A stretch of 32,040 nt of DNA from Robiginitomaculum sp. (GTDB lineage: Bacteria > Pseudomonadota > Alphaproteobacteria > Caulobacterales > Maricaulaceae): contig JAESQN010000006.1 of assembly GCA_016765135.1 (NCBI GenBank), positions 1 to 32,040 of the forward strand, read 5' to 3'. Position 1 is the stretch's first letter; each line of letters starts with the position of its first letter. The notes below the pieces were generated by a model, which saw only the letters and a program-made list of their open reading frames with translations, did no database searches and had not been told where the DNA came from. Both the position numbers and the translations under genes were made by a program. Below are positions 24,518 through 32,040 of the stretch, piece by piece.

Positions 24518-24575
24518 AGCAAAGTAAGTAAACACCAACTAACTCCCCCCTTGACTCCCGCCTCCCTGTATATTA

Positions 24576-24587
24576 GTAAGCGCTTAC
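24576..24587. promoter_or_regulatory. Putative TetR operator upstream of the PlsC/MFS cluster regulator
   Basis: The perfect 12-bp palindrome GTAAGCGCTTAC lies 25 bp before the TetR start at 24613. A TTGACT block is at 24551, upstream of it. Perfect symmetry and position suggest autoregulation by the adjacent TetR protein; this is an inference. Confidence 0.5.
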
Positions 24588-24612
24588 AAACATACAAAAT
24601 AGGAGCATAACT

Positions 24613-25251
24613 ATGCGTATTGATGATAAAAACAGTGCTGTTCTCGCCTCTGGGCGCGGGGTTGCTGCTGAGGACGGGACGACCAAGGCTCGGATTGAAC
24701 GGTCTGCTTTGGTGCTGTTTATGGCGCGTGGGGTGGACGGGGTTTCTGTTAAGGAAATCGCTGGTTTGGCCGGGATTACCGATGCGGCTATCTATCGCCA
24801 TTTTGCCGCCAAGGCTGAACTGGCTGAGGGGTTGATGTTGGCTATTCATGAACGCTTGACGGCTTTGGTGCGAGATGTCGGGGCGCGGGATGTGCCGTTT
24901 CGCGAAAAAATCACGGCGCTGGTATCGGAATATTGCGCGGCGGCTGATGATGACTGGCAATTGTTCGCTTATCATTTGCTGCACCTGCACCATTTCCCGA
25001 ACTTGTTCACCCCCGGTAGTGGAAAGGTCAAGCGGCACGACAGCCCGGTCACGGCCTGTACGGCCATGCTGGAGCAAGCGGTCGAGGACGGCGATATTAC
25101 GCCGGGTAATATCGAGCTGTTGGCGTCTATGGTGCTGGGTATTGTCCTGCAAGGCGCACTGTCCAAAGCCTATTTGCGTTTGCAGGGCCCGCTGTCCATT
25201 TATGCCCCGGAGTTTGATAAGGCCGTTTGGGCCGTGCTTCGCCACCGATAA
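24613..25251 (+). CDS. TetR/AcrR-family transcriptional regulator
   Basis: This 212-residue protein has an N-terminal HTH (ALVLFMARGVDGVSVKEIAGLAGITDAAIYRHFAAKAELAEGL), with the TetR recognition pattern AIYRHFAAKAEL. The C-terminal helical ligand-binding domain begins near residue 80 and contains a His-rich stretch (LLHLHHFP) that could shape the pocket. The gene is followed by the 86-bp repeat, then PlsC and an LplT-like transporter on the same strand, so it may regulate membrane-lipid turnover genes. The ATG at 24613 has a plausible AGGAGC site upstream. Confidence 0.9.
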   Translation: MRIDDKNSAVLASGRGVAAEDGTTKARIERSALVLFMARGVDGVSVKEIAGLAGITDAAIYRHFAAKAELAEGLMLAIHERLTALVRDVGARDVPFREKITALVSEYCAAADDDWQLFAYHLLHLHHFPNLFTPGSGKVKRHDSPVTACTAMLEQAVEDGDITPGNIELLASMVLGIVLQGALSKAYLRLQGPLSIYAPEFDKAVWAVLRHR

Positions 25252-25258
25252 CAGGCCT

Positions 25259-25344
25259 GTAGGGTGGATTAGCCTCTTGGCGTAATCCACCGTGTGGTGT
25301 GTGCCAAAAGGTGGATTGCGGCTAAGAAGCCTAATCCACCCTAC
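25259..25344. repeat. 86-bp palindromic dispersed repeat, copy 2
   Basis: The element has the same ends (GTAGGGTGGATTAG and CTAATCCACCCTAC) and exactly the same length as the element at 11499-11584. The internal arms GTAATCCACC / GGTGGATTGC differ by a few bases. It sits between tetR and plsC, where transcripts would fold it into a long hairpin. Confidence 0.85.
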
Positions 25345-25370
25345 AAAATTTTGCCTTTTAGGAGACCGTT

Positions 25371-26153
25371 ATGCGCTCATTTGTTTTCAATATGTTGTTT
25401 TATGTGTTCGGCGTGTTTTTTGCGCTGCTTTGTGTTGTGTTGTCGCTGTTGCCGGGGCGTAAGCCGATTATGTTTGGGCTTTGGACTTATTCCAGATCAA
25501 TGGTTTGGTTGATGCGGGTTGTGGCCGGGATTAAAGTCACGGTCACGGGGCGCGAAAACTTGCCAGAGAAAGGCCCGTATATTCTTGCGCCCAAACACCA
25601 AAGCTACGGCGACGGGTTTGTGGTGTTCTCGCAGTTTTTTGATCTGTCATTTGTGACCGGGGATCATCTGGAGAAATACATGACGCTCAAGCATATCTTG
25701 CGAAAAGCAGGTGCGGTGGTGATTGATAATTGCGGCGGCACGGATGCCCGTGACCGCTTGCAAATCGAGGCCGAACGGGTGCGGGCCGAGGGGCGCAAAT
25801 TGCTGATTTACCCCGAAGGACATTTGTCAGCACCGGGTGAACAGAGGCGTTACCGCAAGGGTGTGTATTTTCTCTATAAGGATTTTAACTGCCCGGTTGT
25901 GCCTATGGCGACCAATTTGGGCCAACGCTGGAACCAAAACGTCTGGACAAAACATCCCGGCCCCGCCACAGTGGAATTCCTAAGGCCGATAGAGCCGGGA
26001 ATGGGGAAGGACGAATTCATGGAAAAATTGGAAACGGTTATAGAGACACGCTCGCGTGCGTTACTGGGTTTCGACAATCCCGGTGCGCTGAAACATTCGC
26101 GTGCTGATCTGGCGAACGGTACGATAATGAAGCAAGATAAGGCTAAGCCATGA
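25371..26153 (+). CDS. plsC: 1-acyl-sn-glycerol-3-phosphate acyltransferase (PlsC family)
   Basis: This 260-residue protein has an N-terminal membrane helix (residues 3-28) and the PlsC catalytic motifs. These are HQSYGD (HX4D) in APKHQSYGDG, the block YPEGHLSAPGEQRRYRKGVYFL with the EG motif, and VPMATN. PlsC transfers an acyl chain to lysophosphatidate to make phosphatidate at the inner membrane. Here it lies 37 bp before an LplT-like transporter, an arrangement like the acyltransferase/transporter pairs that re-acylate lysophospholipids, so repair of lysolipids is possible. Confidence 0.92.
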   Translation: MRSFVFNMLFYVFGVFFALLCVVLSLLPGRKPIMFGLWTYSRSMVWLMRVVAGIKVTVTGRENLPEKGPYILAPKHQSYGDGFVVFSQFFDLSFVTGDHLEKYMTLKHILRKAGAVVIDNCGGTDARDRLQIEAERVRAEGRKLLIYPEGHLSAPGEQRRYRKGVYFLYKDFNCPVVPMATNLGQRWNQNVWTKHPGPATVEFLRPIEPGMGKDEFMEKLETVIETRSRALLGFDNPGALKHSRADLANGTIMKQDKAKP

Positions 26154-26190
26154 GGCGCGGAGAGAACGCAGTGAACGACAGGGAAATATC

Positions 26191-27516
26191 ATGAGCGTCA
26201 AACAGGCAGGTGCCTTAATGACACAACGAAGGTTCTGGCCTTTGTTCGTTTTACTGCAAACTGGGACGTTTAATGACAATGTTTTGAAAAACGCCTTGAT
26301 CGGTTTGATCACATTTGGCGGCGTTGTATTTTTATCGGGCTTGCCGTCCGGTATTAGGGTGCCGGTCGCGGCGTTTATTTTTACCGGGCCATTTTTGCTG
26401 GTTTGCGCAGTCGCCGGGCAAATTGCCGATAAAGTTGATCGGGGTGTTATTTTAAAAACCATCAAGCGCTGCGAAATCGGTATTATGCTGATTGCCGCCC
26501 TTGGTTTTTGGTTCGTAAATATATGGGTTTTGGCCTTTGCCCTATTCCTTATGGGCGCCCAATCCGCGTTTTTTTCACCGACGAAAAACGCCGTGTTGCC
26601 GCAATGGCTTGAGAGTGATGAGTTGATAACGGGCAATTCAATTCTCAACGGATTTGTGTTCGTATTTATATTGGTCGGTATGGTCGGTGGTTTGTTTTTA
26701 GTGGGTATGGAGGGCGGGCCGCGTATCGTCGCCGTTATCCTGCTGGTGTTTGCCTTGGTCGGCTGGGGTGCATCGGAATTTGTCCCGCCAGCGCCCGCGC
26801 CAAAACCAGAGTTAAAGATAAATTTTGAACCGGTAACCGCGACTATTAATGTCCTGCGCAAGGCTCTCGACTCACCCCATGTTTTACGGCCCATGTTGGG
26901 GATTGCCTGGTTTTACGGCTTGTCGACCATGATTATAACGACCTTGCCGGATTATGTTGCCAATGTCATGGGCTATGACAGAAATGTCTTGATCGTCATT
27001 TTGGTGTTCTCGACCCTGGGTATTTTGATTGGCTCGCTCTTATGCATGGTGCTGGCCAAAGGGGAGCGCTGGGGTAAGGAATCCGTTGGTTTATCTGCGC
27101 TGGGTATTTGCGGCGTGATCGTATTTGTTACGGACTTGTATTTTAATGCACCTTCGCACTCAGTTGTCGGGCCGCATGATCCCCGCGCAGGATTAGCGAC
27201 ATTCTTCGCGGCCGAGGGTTCCAAGCGGATGATATTTGACATCACTATGGCGTCGATTTTCAACGGGTTATTTGTTGTGCCGTTACAGGCCATGGCCCAA
27301 AGACGTGCCGATCCGGCGATACGGGCACGCTTGATGTCGGCGGGGGCCGTGTTGTTGAATTTGTTTGTCAATGTTGTAACATTTGCCCTGATCGGGATGG
27401 CGGCACTGGCCTTACCACCTAAGTCACCGTTTCTTATAATTATCTTTGTGAGCTTATTTGTTGCGGCTTATTCGGTCTGGCGAACTTTTCACCCGATCAA
27501 GCAAGAAGCCATATAA
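26191..27516 (+). CDS. LplT-like MFS transporter, probable lysophospholipid flippase
   Basis: This 441-residue membrane protein has about 12 predicted helices. The start block RRFWPLFVLLQTGTFNDNVLKNALIGLI contains the FNDN motif typical of LplT and related major-facilitator proteins, and the first loop has DKVDRG. LplT moves lysophospholipids from the outer to the inner leaflet for re-acylation. PlsC directly upstream supports this, but sugar or drug MFS transporters cannot be excluded without alignment. The start at 26191 follows an AGGGAAAT site. The stop codon abuts the next gene's ATG. Confidence 0.8.
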   Translation: MSVKQAGALMTQRRFWPLFVLLQTGTFNDNVLKNALIGLITFGGVVFLSGLPSGIRVPVAAFIFTGPFLLVCAVAGQIADKVDRGVILKTIKRCEIGIMLIAALGFWFVNIWVLAFALFLMGAQSAFFSPTKNAVLPQWLESDELITGNSILNGFVFVFILVGMVGGLFLVGMEGGPRIVAVILLVFALVGWGASEFVPPAPAPKPELKINFEPVTATINVLRKALDSPHVLRPMLGIAWFYGLSTMIITTLPDYVANVMGYDRNVLIVILVFSTLGILIGSLLCMVLAKGERWGKESVGLSALGICGVIVFVTDLYFNAPSHSVVGPHDPRAGLATFFAAEGSKRMIFDITMASIFNGLFVVPLQAMAQRRADPAIRARLMSAGAVLLNLFVNVVTFALIGMAALALPPKSPFLIIIFVSLFVAAYSVWRTFHPIKQEAI

Positions 27517-28041
27517 ATGCGCGGGTATTTCGGTATCGGTGTTGAAGGGATTTCCAAGGCGGCTAATCTAGGGGCGGTGATGCGCACGGCCCATGCCTTT
27601 GGGGCCAGCTTTGTTTATACGGTGGACGCCCACCACAAGGCCCTCAAAATCGGTGCCACCGACACATCGCGGAGCCTCAAACACTTGCCCCATTATCAAT
27701 GGGACAATGTGGATGACATGCGTCTGCCCAAGGGCTGTGAACTGGTCGGTGTTGAACTTTGTGACCGTGCGGTAGATTTGCCCAGCTTTCGCCATCCCCG
27801 CGCCGCCGCCTATGTGCTGGGGCCGGAGCAAGGCTCACTGTCGCCGAGCATGCAGGAGTTATGCACCCACATCGTCAAAATCCCGACAAAATTTTGCATC
27901 AATGTCAGCCTTGCCGCCGCGCTTACATTATATGACCGAACCCTGTGCCTGGGCGGCTACCCCGACAGACCCCCCAGGCCCGGCGGCCCGGATTTGGCGG
28001 CAATGGAGAAGTGGCGGGCATTGCGCAAGCGGGCGGGCTGA
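27517..28041 (+). CDS. SPOUT-class RNA 2'-O-methyltransferase (TrmH/SpoU family)
   Basis: This 174-residue protein has the knotted SPOUT core. GISKAANLGAVMRTAHAFGAS (residues 10-30) is motif 1 with the catalytic-loop Asn/Arg, AYVLGPEQGSLS (95-106) is motif 2, and IPTKFCINVSLAAALTLYDR is motif 3. It lacks an RNA-binding N-terminal domain, so it is a minimal form; the target (tRNA or rRNA) is not clear. The start codon immediately follows the MFS stop, which suggests coupled translation. Confidence 0.87.
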   Translation: MRGYFGIGVEGISKAANLGAVMRTAHAFGASFVYTVDAHHKALKIGATDTSRSLKHLPHYQWDNVDDMRLPKGCELVGVELCDRAVDLPSFRHPRAAAYVLGPEQGSLSPSMQELCTHIVKIPTKFCINVSLAAALTLYDRTLCLGGYPDRPPRPGGPDLAAMEKWRALRKRAG

Positions 28042-28046
28042 TTTTT

Positions 28047-28317
28047 CTTCCCCTGTTTTTTATGGGTTTGAGCCAAAGCGGGGCAAATGCCCCGTGACGC
28101 GAATGAGTGCCGTAGCTCTTGCACCAAGAGGGCACTTCCAAGAGGTCGCGGAGGCGATGGGGGCCGCCGCTCTTGCGGCGGTACGGTAATATAGAATATT
28201 ACGAGAACTCAGAAGCGCACAAAATGTGCGCGCCCCCATCGAGCGCCAAGAGGCGCCCACTATTCGCATCACGAGGCATTTGCCCCGCTTTGGCTCAAAC
28301 CCCGTAAACAGGGGAAG
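28047..28317. repeat. Nested palindromic repeat, copy A
   Basis: The gap after the SPOUT gene holds a large palindrome. Arm 28047-28104 (CTTCCCCTG...GCGAAT) pairs with 28262-28317 over more than 45 positions. Between them is the element 28149-28261 (CGGAGGCGATGGGGGCCGCC...GGCGCCCACT), which recurs at 30236-30352, and a small hairpin around CTCTTGcacCAAGAG. There is no coding sequence in 28042-28401. Confidence 0.8.
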
Positions 28318-28401
28318 GAGAGAGCTGAAAAACCTACTGGTCTTAACCGGGTCTTAACGCTAAGAGTTTCTGATAGGCAAGAAATTTGTATAGGGTATAA
28401 A

Positions 28402-28905
28402 ATGCGCATTCTTAAATTTGTTCTTGTTCTTGTGGCTTTTGGTATGCTTATACTGGCGACCAATGCACACGCCAAATTGGAAGGCGTGTTTTCCGATTGG
28501 GCCGTGCATTCCAAAACCGTGAGCGGCGATACAATCTGCTATGCGCTGGCCAAGCCCAAATCCAAAACCCCCTCCTCGGTTGATCACGGCGATATATATT
28601 TCATGGTGGCGGACTGGAAATCCGGGGCGGCCAAAGAGCAACCAAGCCTGATCACTGGTTATATGCTCAAAGCGCAAATCCCGCCGTCTGCTCGTATCGG
28701 CCGCGCTAAAATCCCCATGTTTGCCGACAAGAACGAAGCTTTTGTAGAATCAGGTGCCGACGAGAAAAAATTGGTACGCTCCATGCGCAAAGGCTCGACC
28801 ATGCGTGTCGATGCAGTGTCGGCCAGAGGCACGCAAATTTCTTACGAATTTTCCCTGCGCGGTATAACGGCGGCGCTGGGTAAAGTGCGCAGCGTTTGTA
28901 AGTAA
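28402..28905 (+). CDS. Invasion-associated locus B (IalB) family protein
   Basis: This 167-residue secreted protein begins with a signal peptide (MRILKFVLVLVAFGMLILATNAHA). The mature part follows the IalB pattern: VFSDWAVHSKTVSGDTICYALAKPK with the first cysteine, IYFMVADWKSGAAKE, and MRKGSTMRVDAVSARGTQISYEFSLRGITAAL. The second cysteine near the C-terminus (RSVCK) probably pairs with the first. IalB proteins are widespread in alphaproteobacteria; a role in host invasion is known for Bartonella only, and the function here is unknown. Confidence 0.88.
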   Translation: MRILKFVLVLVAFGMLILATNAHAKLEGVFSDWAVHSKTVSGDTICYALAKPKSKTPSSVDHGDIYFMVADWKSGAAKEQPSLITGYMLKAQIPPSARIGRAKIPMFADKNEAFVESGADEKKLVRSMRKGSTMRVDAVSARGTQISYEFSLRGITAALGKVRSVCK

Positions 28906-28979
28906 GTAGGTTGGTTTGACTTGCAATGGATGGTTTTTTGCTTACGGTGAGAACATCTTAAAAATAAAGGGAGGAAGAT

Positions 28980-29228
28980 ATGGACAGCAACTTAAAAGAT
29001 TATCTGACGTTTAAAAAAATGATCACACCCATGGTTATCCAAATCGTGTTTTGGATCTGGGTCGTCTTTATTATTATAGGCGGTTTGGGAATGATGTTTA
29101 CCGTGAGCTTTTTTGGTGGACTTGGCATGATTTTATTTGGCCCAATTTTGGCTAGAATTAGTATTGAACTGATTATAGTCATGTTTAAAATTAACGAGGG
29201 CATACAAACCATCGCCAAAAGAAAATAG
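28980..29228 (+). CDS. Small DUF4282-like membrane protein
   Basis: This 82-residue protein has two hydrophobic helices (about residues 14-37 and 40-63) after LKDYLTFKKMITPMVIQ, and ends in a basic tail. The FKKMITPxxIxxxFW start and the glycine-rich centre match the DUF4282 pattern of small integral membrane proteins, whose function is unknown. The start is well supported by an AAAGGGAGG site upstream. It stands alone. Confidence 0.8.
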   Translation: MDSNLKDYLTFKKMITPMVIQIVFWIWVVFIIIGGLGMMFTVSFFGGLGMILFGPILARISIELIIVMFKINEGIQTIAKRK

Positions 29229-29243
29229 GCATTTTGGCCGACT

Positions 29244-30128
29244 TTATTTTTTGGGGAGCCACGGAATAAAGCTGGGTGTGCGGCGCATATAATCGGCGTA
29301 ATCCGTGCGCCTGTCATTGTTCAACATGGTTTTTTCCAACACGGCTACGCCCGTGAGTTTGATCAGGGCATAGGTCATAAATATGGGCGAGATGATGGTG
29401 AGCCAGCCATACGGTACCTGACACGCCACCAGCCATAGGCCCCACCACATCAGCGCATTGCCAAAATAATTGGGATGGCGGGTATAGCGCCACAGGCCTG
29501 TGTCCAGTATTTCGCCCGTAACGCCTGCGCCCAGTTTTTTACGCCGCGCCAAAAACCGGGCTAACTGATAATCTCCAATAGCTTCGAACAAGAAGCCTAT
29601 GAGCCAGATGATGGTGCCTATTTTTGCGATACCAAATATATAATAAAAATAAGGAATGTGATGGCGAAGCGATGTTCGCGGTAAATTTATGACGTCTGCA
29701 TATAATTCATAGTCATAAGGCACTGCCGTGGCCATTGCCAGCCAAAGCGGGGCCGCCACCACCAACATCGCCAAGCCTTGATTGAAAAACACCACCCGCA
29801 ACGCATAAAACGGCCACCTGCTTTCGGACACATTACCGCGAATAACGCGGTAGCGTTTGTCCTCCCCGTGGCCCCAATTGCGCCAAACCATATAGACCGT
29901 GAAGCGCAAAGCCCAAAACACGGGCAGGGCGGTGAGTAGTATTAGATATGGTGTGACGGCCTCACTCAACGCCAAACAGATCAAAGCAATGAACCCAAAC
30001 CCGGCCCCCCAAAACATATCAATAATACTGACATCTTTGATCTTGAGGGCGGTGAGCCACAAGACGAGCACGGCGGCGGCGATGAACACCGAGGCGGCGG
30101 CGAAATTCAAGATTATGTCGTTGATCAT
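29244..30128 (-). CDS. DUF1295 / steroid 5-alpha-reductase-like membrane protein
   Basis: This 294-residue protein has about seven hydrophobic helices. Its C-terminal part GLWRYTRHPNYFGNALMWWGLW, followed by ISPIFMTYALIKLTGVAVLEKTM, is the signature of DUF1295 / 3-oxo-5-alpha-steroid 4-dehydrogenase-like proteins, which use the RHPNY motif for NADPH binding. Substrate is unknown; short-chain enoyl or prenyl lipid reduction is possible. It is convergent with the DUF4282 gene (15-bp gap), and the nested palindromic repeat lies upstream. Confidence 0.9.
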   Translation of the reverse strand: MINDIILNFAAASVFIAAAVLVLWLTALKIKDVSIIDMFWGAGFGFIALICLALSEAVTPYLILLTALPVFWALRFTVYMVWRNWGHGEDKRYRVIRGNVSESRWPFYALRVVFFNQGLAMLVVAAPLWLAMATAVPYDYELYADVINLPRTSLRHHIPYFYYIFGIAKIGTIIWLIGFLFEAIGDYQLARFLARRKKLGAGVTGEILDTGLWRYTRHPNYFGNALMWWGLWLVACQVPYGWLTIISPIFMTYALIKLTGVAVLEKTMLNNDRRTDYADYMRRTPSFIPWLPKK

Positions 30129-30196
30129 ATATCCCCGTTTTAGAATAGTTTATTGGCTCTGTATGTGGGTGTAAAGTGAAAGTGTGGACACCGCGT

Positions 30197-30375
30197 CTTC
30201 TTCCCCCATTTATGGGGGAAGTGCCGGAGCCCTTGCGGAGGCGATGGGGGCCGCCGCTCTTGCGGCGCTACGGCGGTATAGAATATTTTACGAGAACTTA
30301 GAGAAGCGCACAAGATGTGCGCGCCCCCATCGAGCGCCAAGAGGCGCCCACTTCCCCCATGGAAAATGGGGGAAG
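30197..30375. repeat. Nested palindromic repeat, copy B
   Basis: This is the second copy of the element (30236-30352), flanked by complementary CTTCCCCCAT / ATGGGGGAAG arms that are themselves hairpins. It lies between the starts/ends of the DUF1295 and rlmB genes, in an otherwise empty 250-bp gap. Copy B is about 117 bp against 113 bp in copy A. Confidence 0.8.
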
Positions 30376-30380
30376 AAAGT

Positions 30381-31274
30381 TTACATACCCCGAACCGCTT
30401 CATACAAGGCTATCCCTGCCGCCGTCGAGACGTTTAAACTCTCCGCCCCGCTTGCCGCGCTGCCGGGCATGGGGATTTTTGCCAGTTGGTCACAGCAGTC
30501 TCGGACACGTTTTCTGAGGCCGGGGCCTTCTGCACCCATGACTATGACTTCTGCTTCAGCGTTTATAAATGCCTGTTCCAGAGTTATATCGGCTTCGCCC
30601 GCCAGTCCCGTCACCCGCCAACCCGTTTTTTGAAGCTCCAGCAAAGTATTGGCTATGTTGGTGACCAGCACATGAGGTACGGTTTCGACCGTGCCTACGG
30701 CAACTTTGGTCACCGCACCTGCTAACGGCGGCGCGTTTCGGGTCTGCATGATGACGGCCCGCGCTCCAAAGGCAGCGGCGAGGCGAAACATGGCCCCGAC
30801 ATTGTGGGGGTCAGTGATTTGGTCAAGTACGATAATGAGGCCTTTGGCAGGCGCGGTAATGTCCGCCAAATCATGAGCGGGCAGGGGGGCTGATAACAGC
30901 GCCGCCCCCTGATGCACGGCTCCGTCCGGGAGCATAGAATCGATTTCACCGGGACGCATGACAAAAGCATTGTTTTTGAGCGGGGCTAGCAGGACATCGC
31001 CGAGCCGCTCCCCCATTTTGCGGCTTATATAGAGCTTATGGTGGGTGCGGCGCGGGTTTTCCAGTGCCGCTTTGACCGCATGGTGGCCCCACATCCAATT
31101 TTCGTGCTTGTTGGTGCGGCTTTCACGCTTGTTTTCGCCCCTATTTTCGCTTCTGGTCGCACCTTGTTTGTCAGGATTCCAGCCAGAGTTTGCCCCTTGT
31201 CTGCCATCACCTGTTTTTTTGTGGTTTTTTTTGTGATTCTTGCCAAGATTTTTGTTGCGTGTTTGTCTGCTCAT
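30381..31274 (-). CDS. rlmB: 23S rRNA (guanosine-2'-O)-methyltransferase RlmB-like (TrmH family)
   Basis: This 297-residue protein has a basic, asparagine/lysine-rich N-terminal extension (residues 1-58), the RNA-binding domain (MWGHHAVKAALENPRRTHHKLYIS), and the SPOUT domain. The SPOUT motifs LDQITDPHNVGAMFRLAAAFGA, VMGAEGPGLRKRVRDCC and PMPGSAASGAESLNVSTAAGIALYEAVRG are typical of RlmB, which methylates G2251 of 23S rRNA. Its place beside tRNA-Tyr, tRNA-Gly and tuf matches a translation-related neighbourhood. The unusual basic tail is probably disordered. Confidence 0.93.
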   Translation of the reverse strand: MSRQTRNKNLGKNHKKNHKKTGDGRQGANSGWNPDKQGATRSENRGENKRESRTNKHENWMWGHHAVKAALENPRRTHHKLYISRKMGERLGDVLLAPLKNNAFVMRPGEIDSMLPDGAVHQGAALLSAPLPAHDLADITAPAKGLIIVLDQITDPHNVGAMFRLAAAFGARAVIMQTRNAPPLAGAVTKVAVGTVETVPHVLVTNIANTLLELQKTGWRVTGLAGEADITLEQAFINAEAEVIVMGAEGPGLRKRVRDCCDQLAKIPMPGSAASGAESLNVSTAAGIALYEAVRGM

Positions 31275-31450
31275 CTCTATACATCCCGCCTACATTCTGG
31301 TGAATTTTACTCTGTGTGGTTCGGCTATAGCATAGCCCTGCCATATTCAGAGTGTTTTTTGTTGGAAAATAGAGATTTAAAAGAGTGAATTAAGGAGAAT
31401 GATTTTTGCGCCCGTAATGTAACCGTGCTGGCGCATTTGGTGAGGTTTTA

Positions 31451-31536
31451 GGAGAGGTGGCCGAGTGGTTAAAGGCGTCAGACTGTAAATCTGATCACGC
31501 AAGTGTACATTGGTTCAAATCCAATCCTCTCCACCA
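31451..31536 (+). tRNA. tRNA-Tyr (anticodon GTA)
   Basis: The acceptor arms GGAGAGG (31451-31457) and CCTCTCC (31526-31532) pair fully, followed by A and an encoded CCA (31534-31536). The anticodon stem-loop CAGACTGTAAATCTG carries GTA. The long variable arm and the TGGTTCAAATCCA T arm fit a class II tRNA, as expected for bacterial tRNA-Tyr. Confidence 0.97.
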
Positions 31537-31559
31537 TCCTACGCTCCCAAGAGGGAGCT

Positions 31560-31635
31560 TCGGCTTGGCAGGCCATCCGGGAGTTCCATTGGGAATTTCG
31601 GTTCGGCAAGCCAGTCGGGAGTTCCAGCGGGAGTT
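31560..31635 (+). repeat. 38-bp tandem duplication in the tRNA spacer
   Basis: Units 31560-31597 and 31598-31635 are directly adjacent and match at 30 of 38 positions (shared TCGG...GGCA, GCCA, CGGGAGTTCCA). It lies between tRNA-Tyr and tRNA-Gly. Confidence 0.7.
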
Positions 31636-31712
31636 CTTGGGTGTCACCAAAACAAAGAAACCAATGTCTTGTGCCTGGGCGGGCCTGCCATGCCGAGGCG
31701 CAAAGTGCGTAG

Positions 31713-31786
31713 GCGGGTATAGTATAATGGTAATACAGCAGCCTTCCAAGCTGACTATGCGGGTTCGATTCCCGCTACCCGCTCCA
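31713..31786 (+). tRNA. tRNA-Gly (anticodon TCC)
   Basis: The acceptor arms GCGGGTA (31713-31719) and TACCCGC (31776-31782) pair fully. The anticodon loop CTTCCAA carries TCC, flanked by CAGC and GCTG. The T arm GCGGGTTCGATTCCCGC is typical. The discriminator T is followed by an encoded CCA at 31784-31786. Confidence 0.97.
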
Positions 31787-31885
31787 AATATGAGTAAGGC
31801 GGGCCTTGATAGAAAGTTTTGTAGGCCTATATGAGTAATAATTTCGCCCAATGAGGTGGGCAAGAGTTAAGAAACGGAGAGTAAC

Positions 31886-32040
31886 ATGTCTAAAGAGAAG
31901 TTTGAGCGTAATAAGCCCCATGCGAATATTGGTACTATTGGTCATGTTGACCACGGCAAGACCACATTGACAGCTGCGATCACCAAGTATTTTGGTGATT
32001 TCAAGGCTTATGACGAAATTGACGGCGCACCCGAAGAGAA
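31886..32040 (+). CDS. tuf: Elongation factor Tu, 5' part (continues beyond window)
   Basis: The frame begins [30 protein letters not shown] and continues [20 protein letters not shown] to the window edge. GHVDHGKT is the P-loop of EF-Tu, the GTPase that delivers aminoacyl-tRNA to the ribosome. A GGAGAG site lies just before the ATG. The tRNA-Tyr / tRNA-Gly / tuf order is the usual tufB-type cluster. Only the first 51 codons are in the window. Confidence 0.98.
   Translation, partial: MSKEKFERNKPHANIGTIGHVDHGKTTLTAAITKYFGDFKAYDEIDGAPEE

Noticed and set aside
26061-26894. 277-residue minus-strand frame opposite the MFS transporter
   Set aside because: It is a shadow of the transporter and PlsC genes: it is rich in Thr/Pro/Asn, matches no family, and overlaps strongly supported coding sequence.
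31457-31834. 125-residue frame over the tRNA genes
   Set aside because: It reads through tRNA-Tyr and tRNA-Gly, so it is not a protein gene.

Overview
The window looks like a chromosomal segment from an alphaproteobacterium, probably a marine or aquatic member of the Hyphomonadaceae/Maricaulales-like groups. Supporting signs are an IalB-family protein, a very large TonB-dependent receptor, an AlkB-type hydroxylase, and the order rlmB / tRNA-Tyr / tRNA-Gly / tuf at the right end. The exact genus cannot be read from the sequence. The right two thirds carry intact housekeeping and metabolic genes. The left third is an accessory locus showing decay.

Region 1 (1-10.5 kb) is best read as a D-amino-acid / isopeptide salvage locus. 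On the minus strand it holds a secreted alpha/beta hydrolase (frameshifted), a lipoprotein isoaspartyl peptidase and a D-threonine aldolase/D-serine dehydratase-like PLP enzyme. Divergent from these is a RidA imine/enamine deaminase. Next come a roughly 1,050-residue TonB receptor (frameshifted), a divergent MarR regulator, a lipoprotein N-acyl-D-amino-acid deacylase, and a decayed D-amino-acid dehydrogenase (dadA) just upstream of the deacylase. Nearly the same 20-bp palindromic sequence occurs in both divergent promoter regions (hydrolase/ridA and receptor/marR), which suggests that one MarR repressor controls the locus. A truncated phosphoesterase and an IS3 remnant add to the picture of erosion, although single-base indel errors in the assembly could explain the two simple frameshifts.

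Region 2 (10.5-20.9 kb) carries a CitE-like lyase, a fused PabB-PabC enzyme for p-aminobenzoate (folate), a CelD-type GNAT protein, an ArsR-alkB pair with overlapping stop and start, a secreted DUF2141 protein followed by a Tat-exported carotenoid oxygenase, a divergent membrane LytTR regulator, and a secreted amidohydrolase.

Region 3 (21-25.3 kb) has a TetR / ChrR-type cupin / VOC cluster with a candidate operator. It is followed by a patchwork of mobile remnants (the IS3 transposase C-terminus and a truncated replication-relaxation protein) around an unknown secreted protein flanked by 31-bp direct repeats.

Region 4 (24.6-32 kb) has a TetR regulator, a PlsC acyltransferase, an LplT-like MFS transporter and a SPOUT methyltransferase in series. 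IalB, a DUF4282 membrane protein, a DUF1295 protein, RlmB, tRNA-Tyr, tRNA-Gly and the start of tuf follow. Two families of palindromic dispersed repeats occur: an 86-bp element at 11.5 and 25.3 kb, and a nested palindrome at 28.1 and 30.2 kb.
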